Of a stretch of 64,000 nucleotides of DNA, positions 44,281 through 56,076 are shown one piece after another. The notes under the pieces are model-generated. The model did not search any database. It was not told the DNA's origin and saw only the letters and a list, made by a program, of their open reading frames with translations. Position numbers and translations under genes: made by a program. The stretch spans positions 2,976,001 to 3,040,000 of the forward strand of contig CM022371.1 of the NCBI GenBank assembly GCA_011800155.1. The letters are read 5' to 3'. Origin of the DNA: Flammulina velutipes. Taxonomy: Eukaryota > Basidiomycota > Agaricomycetes > Agaricales > Physalacriaceae. How positions within the stretch are numbered: position 1 is the stretch's first letter; every line of letters begins with the position of its first letter.

Positions 44281-46604
44281 CTATGCCTGGTTCGCAGCTT
44301 CCCAGTCAGCGTTCGTACTTGTCAAGTTATCCATAAACGACGCCCAGAAATCAGGATCCATAAAAATATCTGTCTGAAAGCTCGTTGTATTGGCACTCCA
44401 TTCTGATGCAGTCGGTAATCCCGGGAATTCTTCCAGGAGGGTTTCGTCCGATGGCGTCGTGGAGTCCGAGGACTGCTCCTGGGCTTCAGCGCGTTGTTCC
44501 TTCTCGCGATTATCCTGCGCAATCTCGGACACATCAATGCTTCCTTCTCCAGAGAGCAGTTCATCCACCGGACATGGCTTCTGTACGGTATCAGCCACAT
44601 TTATATTCAGGCTTTCGCCTCTCTGAAATCGCCGATCCCATACATTGACCAATGTCGAGATAACATGTGCGTACTTCGCTAGAACGTGCCCTGGCCCAGA
44701 CGCAAGACGCGAAAGCAATTCCACAGTCATCGATATCAACTTGTCGCACGCAGCGCCTAGTGGTGGACAGTTCAGTTGATGCATGGAAAAATTCGTGACA
44801 ATCAGCCATATTGCAGCAAATGCAATCATGTTGAAGATAGAGTCCGGACATGCGACCAGGAGCTTGTCGTTCTGGCTTGTGAGAAAGGCCATGAGGAGGA
44901 ATTGAGCGGTTTTAATGCTGTCGCGCCCAAGCACCGACACGATAGAAACACCGTGGTACTTGGCGCGTATCCACGATTGGTTCTTGCTCCCTTCGAGGAT
45001 AGTACGCAGTTCGCGGAGGGCGTGATGTGTTGTGAGAAGTCTTGACCCATGATACTGAAGCATGAGCATCTGGAAGTAAAATGTGTCGTGACGGGAGACA
45101 ACTAGGTCAAACTTCAGAAGAGAGATTCGAGAGTATATATGGCTAGACTTACCGGGGAGCGGAGCCAATGGTGTATGCAGATGGTCCATACGGGTAAGAA
45201 TGGATTGAACCTCTTCATAAAAATGTTCCACGTCGTGAGGTCCTGCCAGATTTACTTTACTGCCCCCTTCGGCAAGATCCATGAGCTGGCCGAGGAGGCT
45301 CAATCTCAGGTTGCGTTCCCTCTCTTGGCTAGAGGTTGAAGGGATCAATACCAGGGGTTTATAGTCGACGGCGAGCCGTTGGGTCAACGATGTCTTGCCG
45401 GTTCCAAGGCATGACCTATAACATAAATTAGAGTAATATGACATTCTCAGCAAAAGACATACATTGAATCCACAGAAGACACGATACACCACTGTATCGA
45501 AAAATCAGTAATCATGGAGGTCTTCCAGGTGAAGAAACTTACCAAGCGTGAACGATGCGCGGCCTCGATGAAATCATCTGAATACTGGCCGCTGGTTTGA
45601 TGAAGTCCTAAAGCATGTCGTGATGCCTCGCTTAGGTTGAGTTTTCTGCTCATTTCCACGGCCGACGTGATTAGAGCGTTGTTGTTTGGGATTCCCTCGC
45701 CCAAGCCATACGGGAGAGGCGCCCACAACGAGAGAACGACGAGGGCCTGTACACGGTCTGTGGTCGGAGAGATGGCAGAAAGTTGGCTTAGCAGAATGCG
45801 TTGATTCAGCTTGACCAAGCGGGGTACGAGTATTTCCTGTGTTAAAGGGTCTAAATGCCGAGAGGCGACGGTGCAACAGGCGACATCCAAGATTTCTGTA
45901 CGTGGCAGGCGGGGTAAACATAACCAAGGAAGATACCGCGCGTCGAATCTATGCTGTGTAAGTTGTAGGTACTAGATGAGCAGAAATGGTATGAATACAT
46001 ACATCTCGAGAAGTTGAGTGATCTGGTTCGTACTCAGGATGTTTGTAAGGTATCTGTCGTCGACCGTTGATGTTCGTTCATCTCGACGCTGATACCAGCT
46101 CGCTGAGAGTTCATGGATGGCTAGGATGGGAGCGGACGTCCAATCGAAATCGCCTGGGACATACATGGGGCCCCATGGCACGAAAGGACAGGGCAGGAGG
46201 TCTTCGACGATTAGGTCACGCGCACTCTTAACGGGTTTTGGATAGTCGCGAGGAATATTGTAAGGAGAAGGTTGTGGATTTAACTTGGGAGGAGAGAATG
46301 AATCCTGATCGTATCCAGCATTGGGATTATGCGAGCTAGTTTCTCCATTACGAGCCGCAGAAGATGACTCCACCACGACAGTCGCGCCACTAGCAGCAAG
46401 ATGGATGATATTTGTCGACTCAAAAGAGCATTGCAAGTTTCCAACCCTGCAACGATGGCACCGAAGCGTGTCTTGAGTCGTCAAGGCTTCTGGCAGTTCA
46501 CAACGCGTCTTGTGTTTTCGACAAGTAGCACAAGCCTGACTAGCTTTCCTGCGTTTTGGAGCTGAGGAAGAAGGTTGCTCATCGTCAACTGTAGAACGTT
46601 TCAT
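44281..46604 (-). CDS. Zn2Cys6 fungal transcription factor
   Basis: The ATG at 46604 gives MKRSTVDDEQPSSSAPKRRK, a basic N-terminus, followed by the binuclear zinc cluster. Its pattern is CxxC, six residues, C, then thirteen residues, CxxC, six residues, C (starting at CATCRKHKTRC and ending at CHRCRVGNLQC). The 13-residue middle loop is long for this class. A Ser-rich linker and LLPCPFVPWGPMYVPGDFDW follow. The remainder, in several exons, is helical and fits a fungal-type regulatory middle region (ATSRHLDPLTQEILVPRLVK; LSISPTTDRVQALVVLSLWA-like segment near 45780). The C-terminus is acidic and Ser/Thr-rich (PSDETLLEEFPGLPTASEW), a possible activation domain. Target genes are unknown; the divergent glycosyltransferase 68 bp away is a candidate. 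Confidence 0.88.
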
Positions 46605-46672
46605 GGACGATGATGGATGGTCGTGAGTAAGCAAGCGTTCCTGCCACTTGCGTCCAACCTTGATGTCACAAA
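46605..46672. promoter_or_regulatory. Very short divergent promoter between regulator and glycosyltransferase
   Basis: Only 68 bp separate the two start codons. TGATGTCAC, close to a CRE/ATF-type half site, lies at 46660-46668. There is no TATA box of standard form. At least one 5' untranslated region must be very short, or transcription must start inside the neighbouring gene. Confidence 0.55.
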
Positions 46673-47923
46673 ATGGTCGTCCTCATGCTCAACGTTAGAA
46701 CTCTCCGGCTTCTCTCATATACCCTCGGAGTCATTGCTGTCGCCCTCATCTACACATTCTACACGTACGAGCCACACGTTGAACTCTCTTTCTATGACCG
46801 CGATTGGGTACACCAGGAATTAGAGACCACAGCCCCGCTAGCTGGATGCTTCAATCCAGAGCGCGTCAGCCCGAAATACAATGTCTCTTCATTCATCTAC
46901 GGTCCCAAGAGGAATGAAGTACAGGCAGGAATGCAGCTCAGGATGGGACTAGACTGTTACGACCTTGCTGGGACTATTCGCAGTTCATCCCAAACGACTG
47001 AGGCCCGTATCCCTGGAGACGAGCGCGTACAGTACCACACGTACTGGCGGAACGATCTCGCAGCTTTTGGTCCCCGTCAGGAATACATGCTCAAGTCGTT
47101 TTTTGCCACCCAGAACACAGCTACTTCTCGTCTCATTTTATGGTCGAACGGCGAATTGGGCCATAATGTCATTCTCCAATCCTACATGAGGCGTTACCCG
47201 GACGCCTTTGCTCTCAAGATTGTTGACATTCCAACGCTGGCCATAGGGACTGAGCTCGAAGGGAGCCCTCTCCTTAGCCGCAAGGACAAAAAGGCATGGG
47301 TCGACGGGGACCTCATTCGTCTGCTTCTCTTGTGGAATCATGGGGGCATATGGATTGACATGGACTCTCTTCTCACTCGAGACTTGGATCCTCTGCTTGA
47401 TCACGAATTTGTAACTCAATGGGATTGCTATGGTATAGTGTTTATCATTTCTTGCCGACCCTTTTCTCACTCTAAAACAACAGATAAACTATATCGCCCA
47501 TTCAACGGCGCTCTAATGCGCTTCCGTAAACACTCTCCATATCTATGCGAAGCATTCCATGTCATGGTAACCTCCGCGCCTCCTCGTGCAGATTCCACAG
47601 ATTGGGGTGCAACCCTTTACTTCAAGCTCTGGCGACGACTCGTCGCGGCGTCCATCCCACCGTTCAAAGTTCTGCCTTTCTGCTTCAGCGATGGTCGCTC
47701 TTGCAGGATGGATAACAGGCTTCCCGACCCATTTGTCAAAGACGACTCGTTGGGAAAGTGGACCATGGGGCTAGGTATGGAGGAAGGCGGTCCCTTGGAC
47801 AAGGTCCTGGGTAATATTTTCGGGGTTCACCTACACAATCAATGGGACAAGGAGTTCCCGAAGGACGGATGGGTCGAAAGACTGCTACTGAAACGACATG
47901 GGGAGAAATTATTAAATTCATGA
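46673..47923 (+). CDS. Golgi glycosyltransferase of the DXD sugar-binding family (type II membrane protein)
   Basis: Exons 46673-47432 and 47484-47923 close in phase to 399 residues. Residues about 10-27 (LLSYTLGVIAVALIYTFY) form a signal anchor, so the catalytic part should lie in the Golgi lumen. The DXD motif is in LWNHGGIWIDMDSLLTRDLD; the same block with upstream KAWVDGDLIRLLLL is typical of Gly_transf_sug/alpha-1,4-galactosyltransferase-like enzymes and of Och1-related proteins. After the intron come YRPFNGALMRFRKHSPYL and the end GVHLHNQWDKEFP, the usual C-terminal HxxxxxW region. The donor and acceptor sugars cannot be stated. The intron is 51 nt and has no in-frame stop, so the frame stays open through it. 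Confidence 0.87.
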   Translation: MVVLMLNVRTLRLLSYTLGVIAVALIYTFYTYEPHVELSFYDRDWVHQELETTAPLAGCFNPERVSPKYNVSSFIYGPKRNEVQAGMQLRMGLDCYDLAGTIRSSSQTTEARIPGDERVQYHTYWRNDLAAFGPRQEYMLKSFFATQNTATSRLILWSNGELGHNVILQSYMRRYPDAFALKIVDIPTLAIGTELEGSPLLSRKDKKAWVDGDLIRLLLLWNHGGIWIDMDSLLTRDLDPLLDHEFVTQWDCYGIVFIISCRPFSHSKTTDKLYRPFNGALMRFRKHSPYLCEAFHVMVTSAPPRADSTDWGATLYFKLWRRLVAASIPPFKVLPFCFSDGRSCRMDNRLPDPFVKDDSLGKWTMGLGMEEGGPLDKVLGNIFGVHLHNQWDKEFPKDGWVERLLLKRHGEKLLNS

Positions 47924-48536
47924 ATGTACGTTTTATTGTCCTCGGCTCTGTGCTATGAATTCTGATATTCTCCCAGAAGTAGACGGCATATTTAATCTCA
48001 CTATTTATCTGGACCATCAGACGAGGTCTGGCACGATACATACCATTAAGCGGCTCGCTCTCACGTTATCCGAAACTGGTTTCTGCTCGGAGTCGTATTC
48101 GAGCATTGTGTACGATGGGATCTTGATATCAGATATGCGCGCGACAAGGCCTAGATCGCACGCAACAAGTACATAAGCTGTTTTGTGTGAACGAACTACA
48201 ATGTTGGAAGAATCGATCGTCTTCATTCTTGTGGCGTGTCGTGACCCGAACGGCATGACTCGCTCCCAAAAGACTTCAAGCGTCAAGCCTTAATATGGAT
48301 AGCCTATATTGTCTGTTTCCGTTGCTCAATTCGACGCCCGTATGTTTTGAGCGCTGAGCATTTCCAAGTCGCCGGAAGGCATCCTCCGACAAACGCTTAG
48401 TCAGCGGCTAACGGTCTTGTCGTGCACAATTTGTTTGACAGCATCTTTCTTTTTACCCATCTCCTTACAAAGCGTATGGCCAGATATTCTGCTAGCGCCC
48501 TTTGATTAATCTTCGTACGACTTGCTCTTGACCATC
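47924..48536. other. Intergenic region
   Basis: Region between two plus-strand genes; no coding pattern, TATA box or repeat that I can support. Confidence 0.45.
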
Positions 48537-49477
48537 ATGGTCTCTCCGTTCTACCACAAGTCGGCGTCCTTCCTTATCACGCTCGTTGGCGTCGTCACGA
48601 ACACTGCACTCGCTATCCAAGTCCTCGCGGCCTCTCGCTCAATTAAATGGGAGCCCGAGTTTGAATGGGATTCGTCCAACGACACCTACAAAGTGGACAG
48701 CATCAAGGTCGTATGGGGCCTATTGCTATCTTACTGCGTCTCTGCAGCCGCCGTAGGGGCTGTAGGACTTGTGGGCGTCGTGAAGGTGCGTCGGTCTCGG
48801 TCTCAAATATTATTATCGCCTGACAAACGCCGCAGAGCAAACCCTCTTTCGTCCGGTTCTACAGAGACTACTCCATCGCCGACTTTTCCTTCTGCGCCTT
48901 CGTAACCGTCGCCAGTGCATATGGAGCATTCCAGTCGTCGACCCGCACTGGCGTGTGTGAGGAAATATCCCGGCAGCCAGAGTTACTCCGTAACTTGGCT
49001 GACTTCGGTCTCAGTCTCGAGAACTGCGAGCGGTGGTTCGAACGAGCCGTAATGGCTTTCGTGTTGTGTATGGTCGTTGTCATATCCGTTCGAGTATGTT
49101 GTCTGACAAATCTTCGCTGTCACCTCGCTGACCTCCCATCGTAGCTACGTTTCCTAATCTCCGTCTCACGACACTACTCCTATATGACACGACACAGCGT
49201 GCTTCCCACACATGCCCGCCATCCCTCCCGCCAAGATTCCATGCAACGCATCTTCATCATTCCTCGCGCGCATACTTCTTCTTCATCTTCACCAACGGTC
49301 TACGCCCCTGTGCCATTGGACGAGCTAACTCCCGAGCTCCGCCAGTCGGCCATGGAGGCGTGGGTGAAACGTGTCGATACCCATCACCGACACAAGTCTC
49401 AGCCAAATTCCGCCCGGATAAGCCTTCCTATCCTCCCCCAAGAAGGCCTTCTTCCTCACAACGACGAGAAGGCATAG
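48537..49477 (+). CDS. Four-helix membrane protein of unknown function
   Basis: Three exons (48537-48785, 48836-49093, 49145-49477) close in phase to 279 residues. Four hydrophobic helices are visible: FLITLVGVVTNTALAIQVLA near residue 15, VVWGLLLSYCVSAAAVGAVG near 62, FCAFVTVASAYGAF near 100 and VMAFVLCMVVVISV near 155. The loop between helices 3 and 4 has CEEISRQPEL and LENCERWFERA, whose two cysteines could pair. The C-terminal 100 residues are polar, Ser-, His- and Pro-rich and probably cytosolic. The layout is tetraspanner-like, but the family is not one I can name. The upstream frame has only TTG before this ATG. Confidence 0.75.
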
Positions 49478-49926
49478 AACCCGCTCCCCGTTCCATCTGT
49501 GTTTGATAACACTCGACTCTCCTTCTCTTGCTATTAGTACATCCATCTACTCTTCTTCCTGTTGTACAACGTGGTCATATATTCATTCATCCTAGTAAAT
49601 GACTGGTTCTGGTGTGTCGTTGAAACTCGAATATCCACTCTTTTGAACGTGACGGCACGTCGATCGAGAAACCACTACGTACTCTTAATTGCGCCACGAA
49701 AGTGGAACGATAATGTCTTCGGAGATATTTATGTTTCGTGTGCCACTTCTGTCATCTGAGTCACGTAGACCGCTCTGATCAGCGAGACGAACATCTCCGT
49801 GAGGTTGAAAGGTACGCTACTAAGATGGTTCCTAGAATTCAAGAAATGATACCAATGTAGTACAACGAGAACTTTCTATATAGTACTCTAATCATTTGCT
49901 ACTTGATCATGATCTTCCGCTACTTA
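49478..49926. other. Intergenic region between convergent genes
   Basis: Two 3' flanks; nothing recognised. Confidence 0.45.
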
Positions 49927-52789
49927 TTACATGCCAATACCCATTAATCCTCCCATGAGGCGTTCTGCGACATTCTCTGGTTCTTGTCTCGCCATCTCGA
50001 TTATACTCAACAGCTTCTTGACACCGATATGTAGCTTGGATGAAGTCTCATCCTCGGCGCGCAATGCAAATCCAGCATCCTCTAACATCCGAACTGCCCG
50101 CCGCCTATCATCTGAACTGGAGAACAGTTCCACCTCCTTGAGGACGAACTCGAGGGCACGTAGGTTGGAAATGGGTGGTATCCGAAGTTCAGAATCGAAG
50201 GTATCCGACAGACCGAGCTCTGTCAGGATAGGTCGAGAAGAGGTAGTGGCAATGACGAACAAACGACGGCCCTGCAAACCTAGTAAGATACTATGTCTGG
50301 CATGAGTGAAAACCAAGTACCTTTGGTGGTCGTCGAGCGAAGAGAACAAGGAGTGCTTGCAGTACTGAGTTGGAGAACCTAGGACCAATGGGTGTCCAAT
50401 CTGCATGTTCGTTCAGCTTTGTGATATCGAAAGATAACCTCTACAATCCTCACCTAACAACCGTTCAATGTTGTCCACTACAATGACACTCAGCGGGCTC
50501 TTGTAACTGTCCGCAAAGATTTTCGTTATGGCAGACACCTTTTGGGCTTCCCCGAAGCCAACCATAGTGTCAGGAGATATCAACTTGATGAAGGGGAACT
50601 GCGATGCCTGCGCTATTGACGCGGCCAACGCTGTCTTTCCAGAGCCCACAGGCCCATGGAGCAATACACTGACTAGCGGCGTCCGTGTCGAGGTTCGCAC
50701 TTGCTCTACAAACAATTGGCCAGAACGTAGAATTTCCTGTAAGGTTGTGAGTAAAATATAAAACACGAAACGAATACAACAAACATCGATGACAGCGTCG
50801 AAGTGGATAATGCCGTTCTGAATGACTTGTTGTAGCTCCTCCTCAGATACACCAAATGCAGGATGCACTTCTTCAAGGGCCTGCATGAAATCGCCTCGGT
50901 TGACACGGAGATTTTCCACATCATCGCCTATCCCAGCCATTGTGCCAACCTTGACATGTCGATTGAAAGCAAAACTCGTTGCACTCTTTATCAGACCGCC
51001 AATTTCGGCACCAGAGAAATTCTTGGTGAGGGAAGCCAGCTCCGCAAGGTTCACGTCTTCGTCCATGACACCATTCGAGCGCATTTTGTTGGTATGAATG
51101 TTGAGAATCTGGAAACGACCGTGCTCGTCTGGTAAAGATATCTCCATGTGTACTTCCAGACGACCGGGGCGAAGCAAAGCTTCATCTATCATATCTTTCC
51201 TGTTGGTCATACCGATGATGAGAATATTGTTGAGTTGGTCTACACCGTCCATCTATCCAGTTTCAGTAACCCGTCAGACGATGCAACTGAAAGCACTGAC
51301 CTTCGACAACAGTTGGTTGACAACAGTGTCACCAACACCGGTCCCGTTGTTGGTAGATCCACGCTGCTTGAATATAGCATCCAACTCATCGAAAATGATG
51401 ATATGTAGGCCACTTTCATCGCCCTTCTCTTTGGACTATGGAGGCGAGGTTGAGAGAGTAGAAAACAGAGAAGAGATGAACTACCTCTTTCTCAGCGTCG
51501 GCAAAGAGCTTCCTGATATTCTCTTCCGAGGCACCAACAAATTTGCTGAGGATTTCAGGACCATTGACAATTTTGGGCTCTCGTGCGTTCAGCATCTTTC
51601 CAATCTGACGGGCGATGAGCGTCTTTCCAGTTCCAGGCGGTCCATGAAGCAGTATGCCTATTGTAGGGTCAGAATAAGTAGAAGCGGGGGATTCCAAGCT
51701 TGCCTTTAACGTGCTGAATACCAAGTTTATCAACGAGGGCTGGTGGGAATACGCGCGAGGCGAAAGCGCGTCGAAAGATCTCGCTGAATTCCGTGTCCAA
51801 ACCACCGATTCCCATATCTTGAAACTTGAAATTCGGAGCGAGGATGGCATTCGGTCGCGCCTTCTTGGCACTTGACTTGAGTTTGACAGTACTGTCAGAG
51901 CCTTTGATGAGATTGAAGTCGGTCTTATCCATGACTATACCCATTGAATGGTAGAAGGCTGGTCGCTGGCCACCAGGAACTTGGCGTTGTTGCTCATCCG
52001 CCAGATCCAATGTTGAGACACCAGTAATCTTGCCCTTGAAGACTTGACCGCGATATTCAAAGGCAATGGTATAGTCCGCCGAGAGAACTATGCCGCCGAA
52101 ACAGCGGATGAGGTGTTGGGCCATGTCGTCAGCGGAGTATGTCTCTGCAAGCTCCTGTCCACGTCTGTTGAAGCTGATTTCCATATCAACAGATTGGAGG
52201 AAGGCAGGTGCGGAAGGATGGGGCGGGGAAGGGAGAGAGTCAATCTCGACTGAGTCGCCTTGTATCGAGAACTGCATCCATGCGCGATGGGATGCGCCGG
52301 CGCCGATGTACCCTGGACGAACTTTCCCAGTGTCGTCGTGTCTGGGAGAACGTTATTCTATGTTCGCGTGCAACATAGCAACGACGACGTACATGACTGT
52401 GCAGGCATATGTACCCTTGACTAGAACATGCTGGCCATTGGTGAAATCCGAAGGATGCACCACAATGCGGTTGGTCAGCGCAAGAGCAGTACTGGGGCAT
52501 TCTACAACACCGAAGCTATTCCGATTAATGAGACGGCGTTTATAGTAAGAGTAACGTCTACATACCTTACGCCTGACCGTTGCGGTGGAGGCCTTCTCTC
52601 GATGCTACGTTTCTCAAACAGAGCTGACGACGGGTCATTGTAGTGGGACTGGGAGTTATTGTATTGCGGCGGTTGCTGTCTCATCGCGCCTCTTGCAGGT
52701 AGAGATGGCGCTGATCCATCCGGAACGCGATTGTATGGTGGCGATGCTCTCGCTGCTGGTTGCGTTCCTCTACCGCCAAAGAAAGACAT
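49927..52789 (-). CDS. SEC18: Vesicular-fusion ATPase Sec18/NSF
   Basis: This AAA ATPase separates SNARE complexes after membrane fusion, with alpha-SNAP. The N-terminus is Gln/Pro/Ser-rich ([20 protein letters not shown]). The N domain follows ([38 protein letters not shown]), then [21 protein letters not shown]1 has Walker [10 protein letters not shown], Walker [11 protein letters not shown] and the second region of homology [21 protein letters not shown]2 has Walker [14 protein letters not shown], a diverged Walker [12 protein letters not shown], and lacks the strict DE pair, as in other Sec18 proteins. The end is [10 protein letters not shown]. Several short introns interrupt it. It would act on complexes containing the syntaxin encoded at 28592-29707. 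Length is about 800 residues, normal for the family. Confidence 0.96.
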
Positions 52790-53056
52790 GCTCGGTGGTC
52801 GTAAACGCAGACGTTGGGGAGAGAGATAGGAATCTCAATTGTGGTCGTGGAAGTCGTTGCGCAGTGAAGGTGATGCTTCAGGGTTAGGGTTACATCCGTC
52901 ATCGTCAATCTGTGGCGCATAAGTAGTCGCACGTCATGCATTCATGGATAAAGTCAAACAAAAATTCCAAATGATATTTTCAAAGCACGACATGCATACT
53001 AACATACAACGCAGAAAACGAAATCAAGGACAAGAGAGTGTGAGATGGCATGAGTT

Positions 53057-54763
53057 TCAGATAGATTCGACTTTGTCTTCTGGATTTGGATTCCATTCGG
53101 GATCACTGCGCGAGTGGTGCGAACCAGACCAGTTGACGTGGTCCGTTCGTTTCTGCATTTCAACAGCAACAAATACCTCGAGGAACGTTCAGCGTAGAGA
53201 GAGCATATATGAGGGAAACCTACTTCCGGAGCCTGGCTAGTTGCACCCATACGCTGCTGCTGAGGAAGAGTCACCTAAGACCTTTGTCAGAGCCATCATA
53301 TTCATGCAAGGATTGACATACCACATGGTCGCTACTGTCCCACTCATTAACGTTCCCATTCATAGTTCTCAGACGGCTTCGAGCGTTGAGACTAGAAAGG
53401 ACTGAATTCGTGTACAACTTTCCAAGAGGATAGTTGAAGACGATGTGAATACCAGAGGTCTTTGGCGGCAGTATTACTTTGTGTCGACATTACTCTGGAA
53501 GGATTCGGACATACCGGCATGGCGAGGAAGGTGATAACTAGTGATGCAGGTGAAGATGAGCTAAAGACAAGGGGAGGTGTCTGGCAGACCCACCGTCCAA
53601 TAACGCCACAACGGTGGTCGCTAGTCCGTTTTGCACAGTCGCTAATGCGTCATCAGGGAAGAAGGACGCAGAGATAGAAATCGACGCACTCCTGATGATG
53701 CTATTGATGATGGTCTCAGTCTTCTTGATGCCGGACCGCGCCCTCCTCTTGGGAAAAGTCAGTCGATAGTCTCCGTCGATATCATGAATGAACGTACTAG
53801 ATGCCACGAAAGGCTGACCGTGATAGTGATATCAGCGATCGCACTAATGCCCATGCGTCAGTGCATGCGTCATACTACAGAGATTGATTCGTTTACGGAG
53901 GGATGAGCCAAAGGCAAGCAAAAGCGCGCGCAGATTTTTCCGTGGCCAGTGACTGGGTGCTTGGATATTGCGCAAAGGCGACAGCAAATATGAGTCCTCC
54001 GACTAGAAATGGTGTCAGTGACGCATAGGCCGACGGCGCTTCCCACATACCACAGGCGATGAGGGAACAAGAAGCTACAATAAGTGGTATGAACCATCGG
54101 CCAGTGAGGGTCTTGATCCGCCAGGCGAAAAATACCTGAACCATCAATGCAATGATTCCCTAACTCAAACGTCAATAATGTAAATGGACAGAGCTTCAGA
54201 ACTTACCAGCATGGCAGACTCTAGGAATAGAGAGCTCTTGAATTCGTATTCACAAGGTCGACGTCTGTTTGAATTCACGTACCAGTAGCTAACACTAAGA
54301 TTCGCAGTTAGATATTATGTATGAGGCGATGTGCAAGACTTACACCAGTTGAGCTCAAGCAATGAATCGAATACGCCCCAATCCCTCACTAGTAGTCATT
54401 AGGCGTGTCCAAAGTCAATTATATCAAAGTCGAATCGTACCTAGGACGTTGTAAATCCAGGCCATGGAGAAGGCGGAATTCAACGAGTCTCCAAAAATCA
54501 AAACACCTAGAACTATAGTTAATGCCGTTCGAGCCAGAACTAAACTACACGACGTACCAACGTAGATCTTCATCCAGACGTGATCGCTAGAAGGCGGCCG
54601 GTGGCGTCAAATAACAGGTATAAAGGAGACAAAACCCGACTCACTTCGGAAACCTTTCGTAGTATGTCAAGGCTTGGATTAGGCACATGCCTTGTAGAAT
54701 GGAAGCGACAAAAATGCCGACGAGGGCGGGACCATGGAAGTTCACTGCGGGACTCGTCGCCAT
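53057..54763 (-). CDS. Seven-helix DUF6534-type membrane protein
   Basis: The start MATSPAVNFHGPALVGIFVA, then SILQGMCLIQALTYYERFPK, is typical of this mushroom-specific family. Downstream exons give VLIFGDSLNSAFSMAWIYNV, YWYVNSNRRRPCEYEF, ALMVQVFFAWRIKTLTGRWF and LTPFLVGGLIFAVAFAQYP, then RSGIKKTETIINSIIR. The following helix is assembled from small exons: TTVQNGLATTVVALLD, VITFLAMP and TSGIHIVFNYPLGKLYTNSV, followed by LSSLNARSRL. These joins remove three short introns between about 53410 and 53690. The C-terminal tail is polar and ends in EDKVESI. The family is predicted to have seven membrane helices and no known function. It is often present in dozens of copies in Agaricomycetes. The helix and motif order is complete, so the gene looks intact. 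Confidence 0.82.
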
Positions 54764-56076
54764 GATCTGGGAAGGTGAGAGGGAATAAAGCTGAATCTCT
54801 TCGACCCAATTATTATAGGCCCCAAAATGTGAGACTAGTTCCATTTCCGTAGGAGTTACAAAAGACAGCTTGAAAGGGAAACATTGATTGAGGAGTATCT
54901 AAGCGTTTAGAGTTTAGCTTTCGTGAGAAGTTGTGCAGCAGTATAGACAATAGAGCACAAGGATTATAGATGATTATCCGTGCGGTAGCCTTCGATGTTG
55001 GTGCTAGGGTAAATTGGTACCAACTCTCAGCGTGCTCTTGCCGGTCCATGTTCAAGTGAGACATAGCTCCTGAGCTAAGTTGAATTTCAGTGATGATGCT
55101 GATGTTGTGTGAGCGGCAGCTACTTGTGGCGTGTTGTCTACCTTTGTCTACCCGTTCTTCTAGAAGGACAGGACCTGGAAAAATGGAATGCGGTACAGAA
55201 CTTGTCTGAGCCCATCGATCGATGCGGGAAGGAAGCTGAAAAGCCGGCGGCTGCGGCGGCAAGTCCATATACGGCACGATATTGTTGATGACGAGAATGG
55301 TAACAGTCCCGGTCCGGCATTTCCCGCAGTCTGACCTCCTACCCTCAGTATCCTCGGAGAGCCTCCTTCTGATTCATTCCATTCGCTTGCAACATATGGT
55401 TAGGTGCTTTCCTTCTTCGACATATCGATCATCGGTTCGATCAGATGACCGCCATCTCTGTTCCGGATGTGGCACCGATCTTGTTGAGTGTGGACTGAGA
55501 CACACTGTCACACAGGTACCAAATGCCCTATTGTGAAAGAAATTAATTCATCAGTATTAGCACGCCTCCCAGACCACACATTGCCTTGTTGGGCGATAAT
55601 GCACCTTGGATTATGTGTACGCTGTCCGTTAAAATGTACCCTGACCGCGTTCAGCCTTCAGCTCTCCTCTTCTCTTCAAAATGATAATTCCTCACCTCGA
55701 TCCTCTGATATCGCACGAGGATCTTCCCTACGACGCTCTCCGTTCCGCTGCAACGCGTAGATCTTGTGGAACCCTACTGTCCGCCTTGTTCTCTTTTGTT
55801 CTTGCCGTCAAATTCTAAATAAATGATATTACGTTCAGCCTCTCTTACACTTCGCTTCTGGCTCTATGACAACAGGGTTGCACTAGCCTTGGACATTCCA
55901 GTGGTCTCCTTTGTCTTCTCGTTATGTACAATCTACGGGATCAATGACCCGTAGTAGTACGAGATATCCGATCTCGCGCCACGCCATTCCTTTAAATGGT
56001 AGACCAATCTCCGACAGTCTATCCACCCACCCACCTCTTTCCTCTGCAGCTTGTCCTCTCTTATATTCTCCGCACC
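54764..56076. other. Divergent intergenic region
   Basis: About 1.3 kb between the starts of the DUF6534 gene and the dehydrogenase gene. Reading frames of up to about 150 codons cross it on the minus strand but show no motif, helix or splice pattern, so I call none. No repeat is seen. Confidence 0.45.

Noticed and set aside
52880..52892. AGGGTTAGGGTTA, two copies of the telomere-type TTAGGG
   Set aside because: Only two units, inside a promoter region, with normal genes on both sides; far too short for a telomere remnant.
54813..55277. Minus-strand reading frame of 154 codons upstream of the DUF6534 gene
   Set aside because: No motif, no helix and no splice continuation into a neighbour; consistent with chance.
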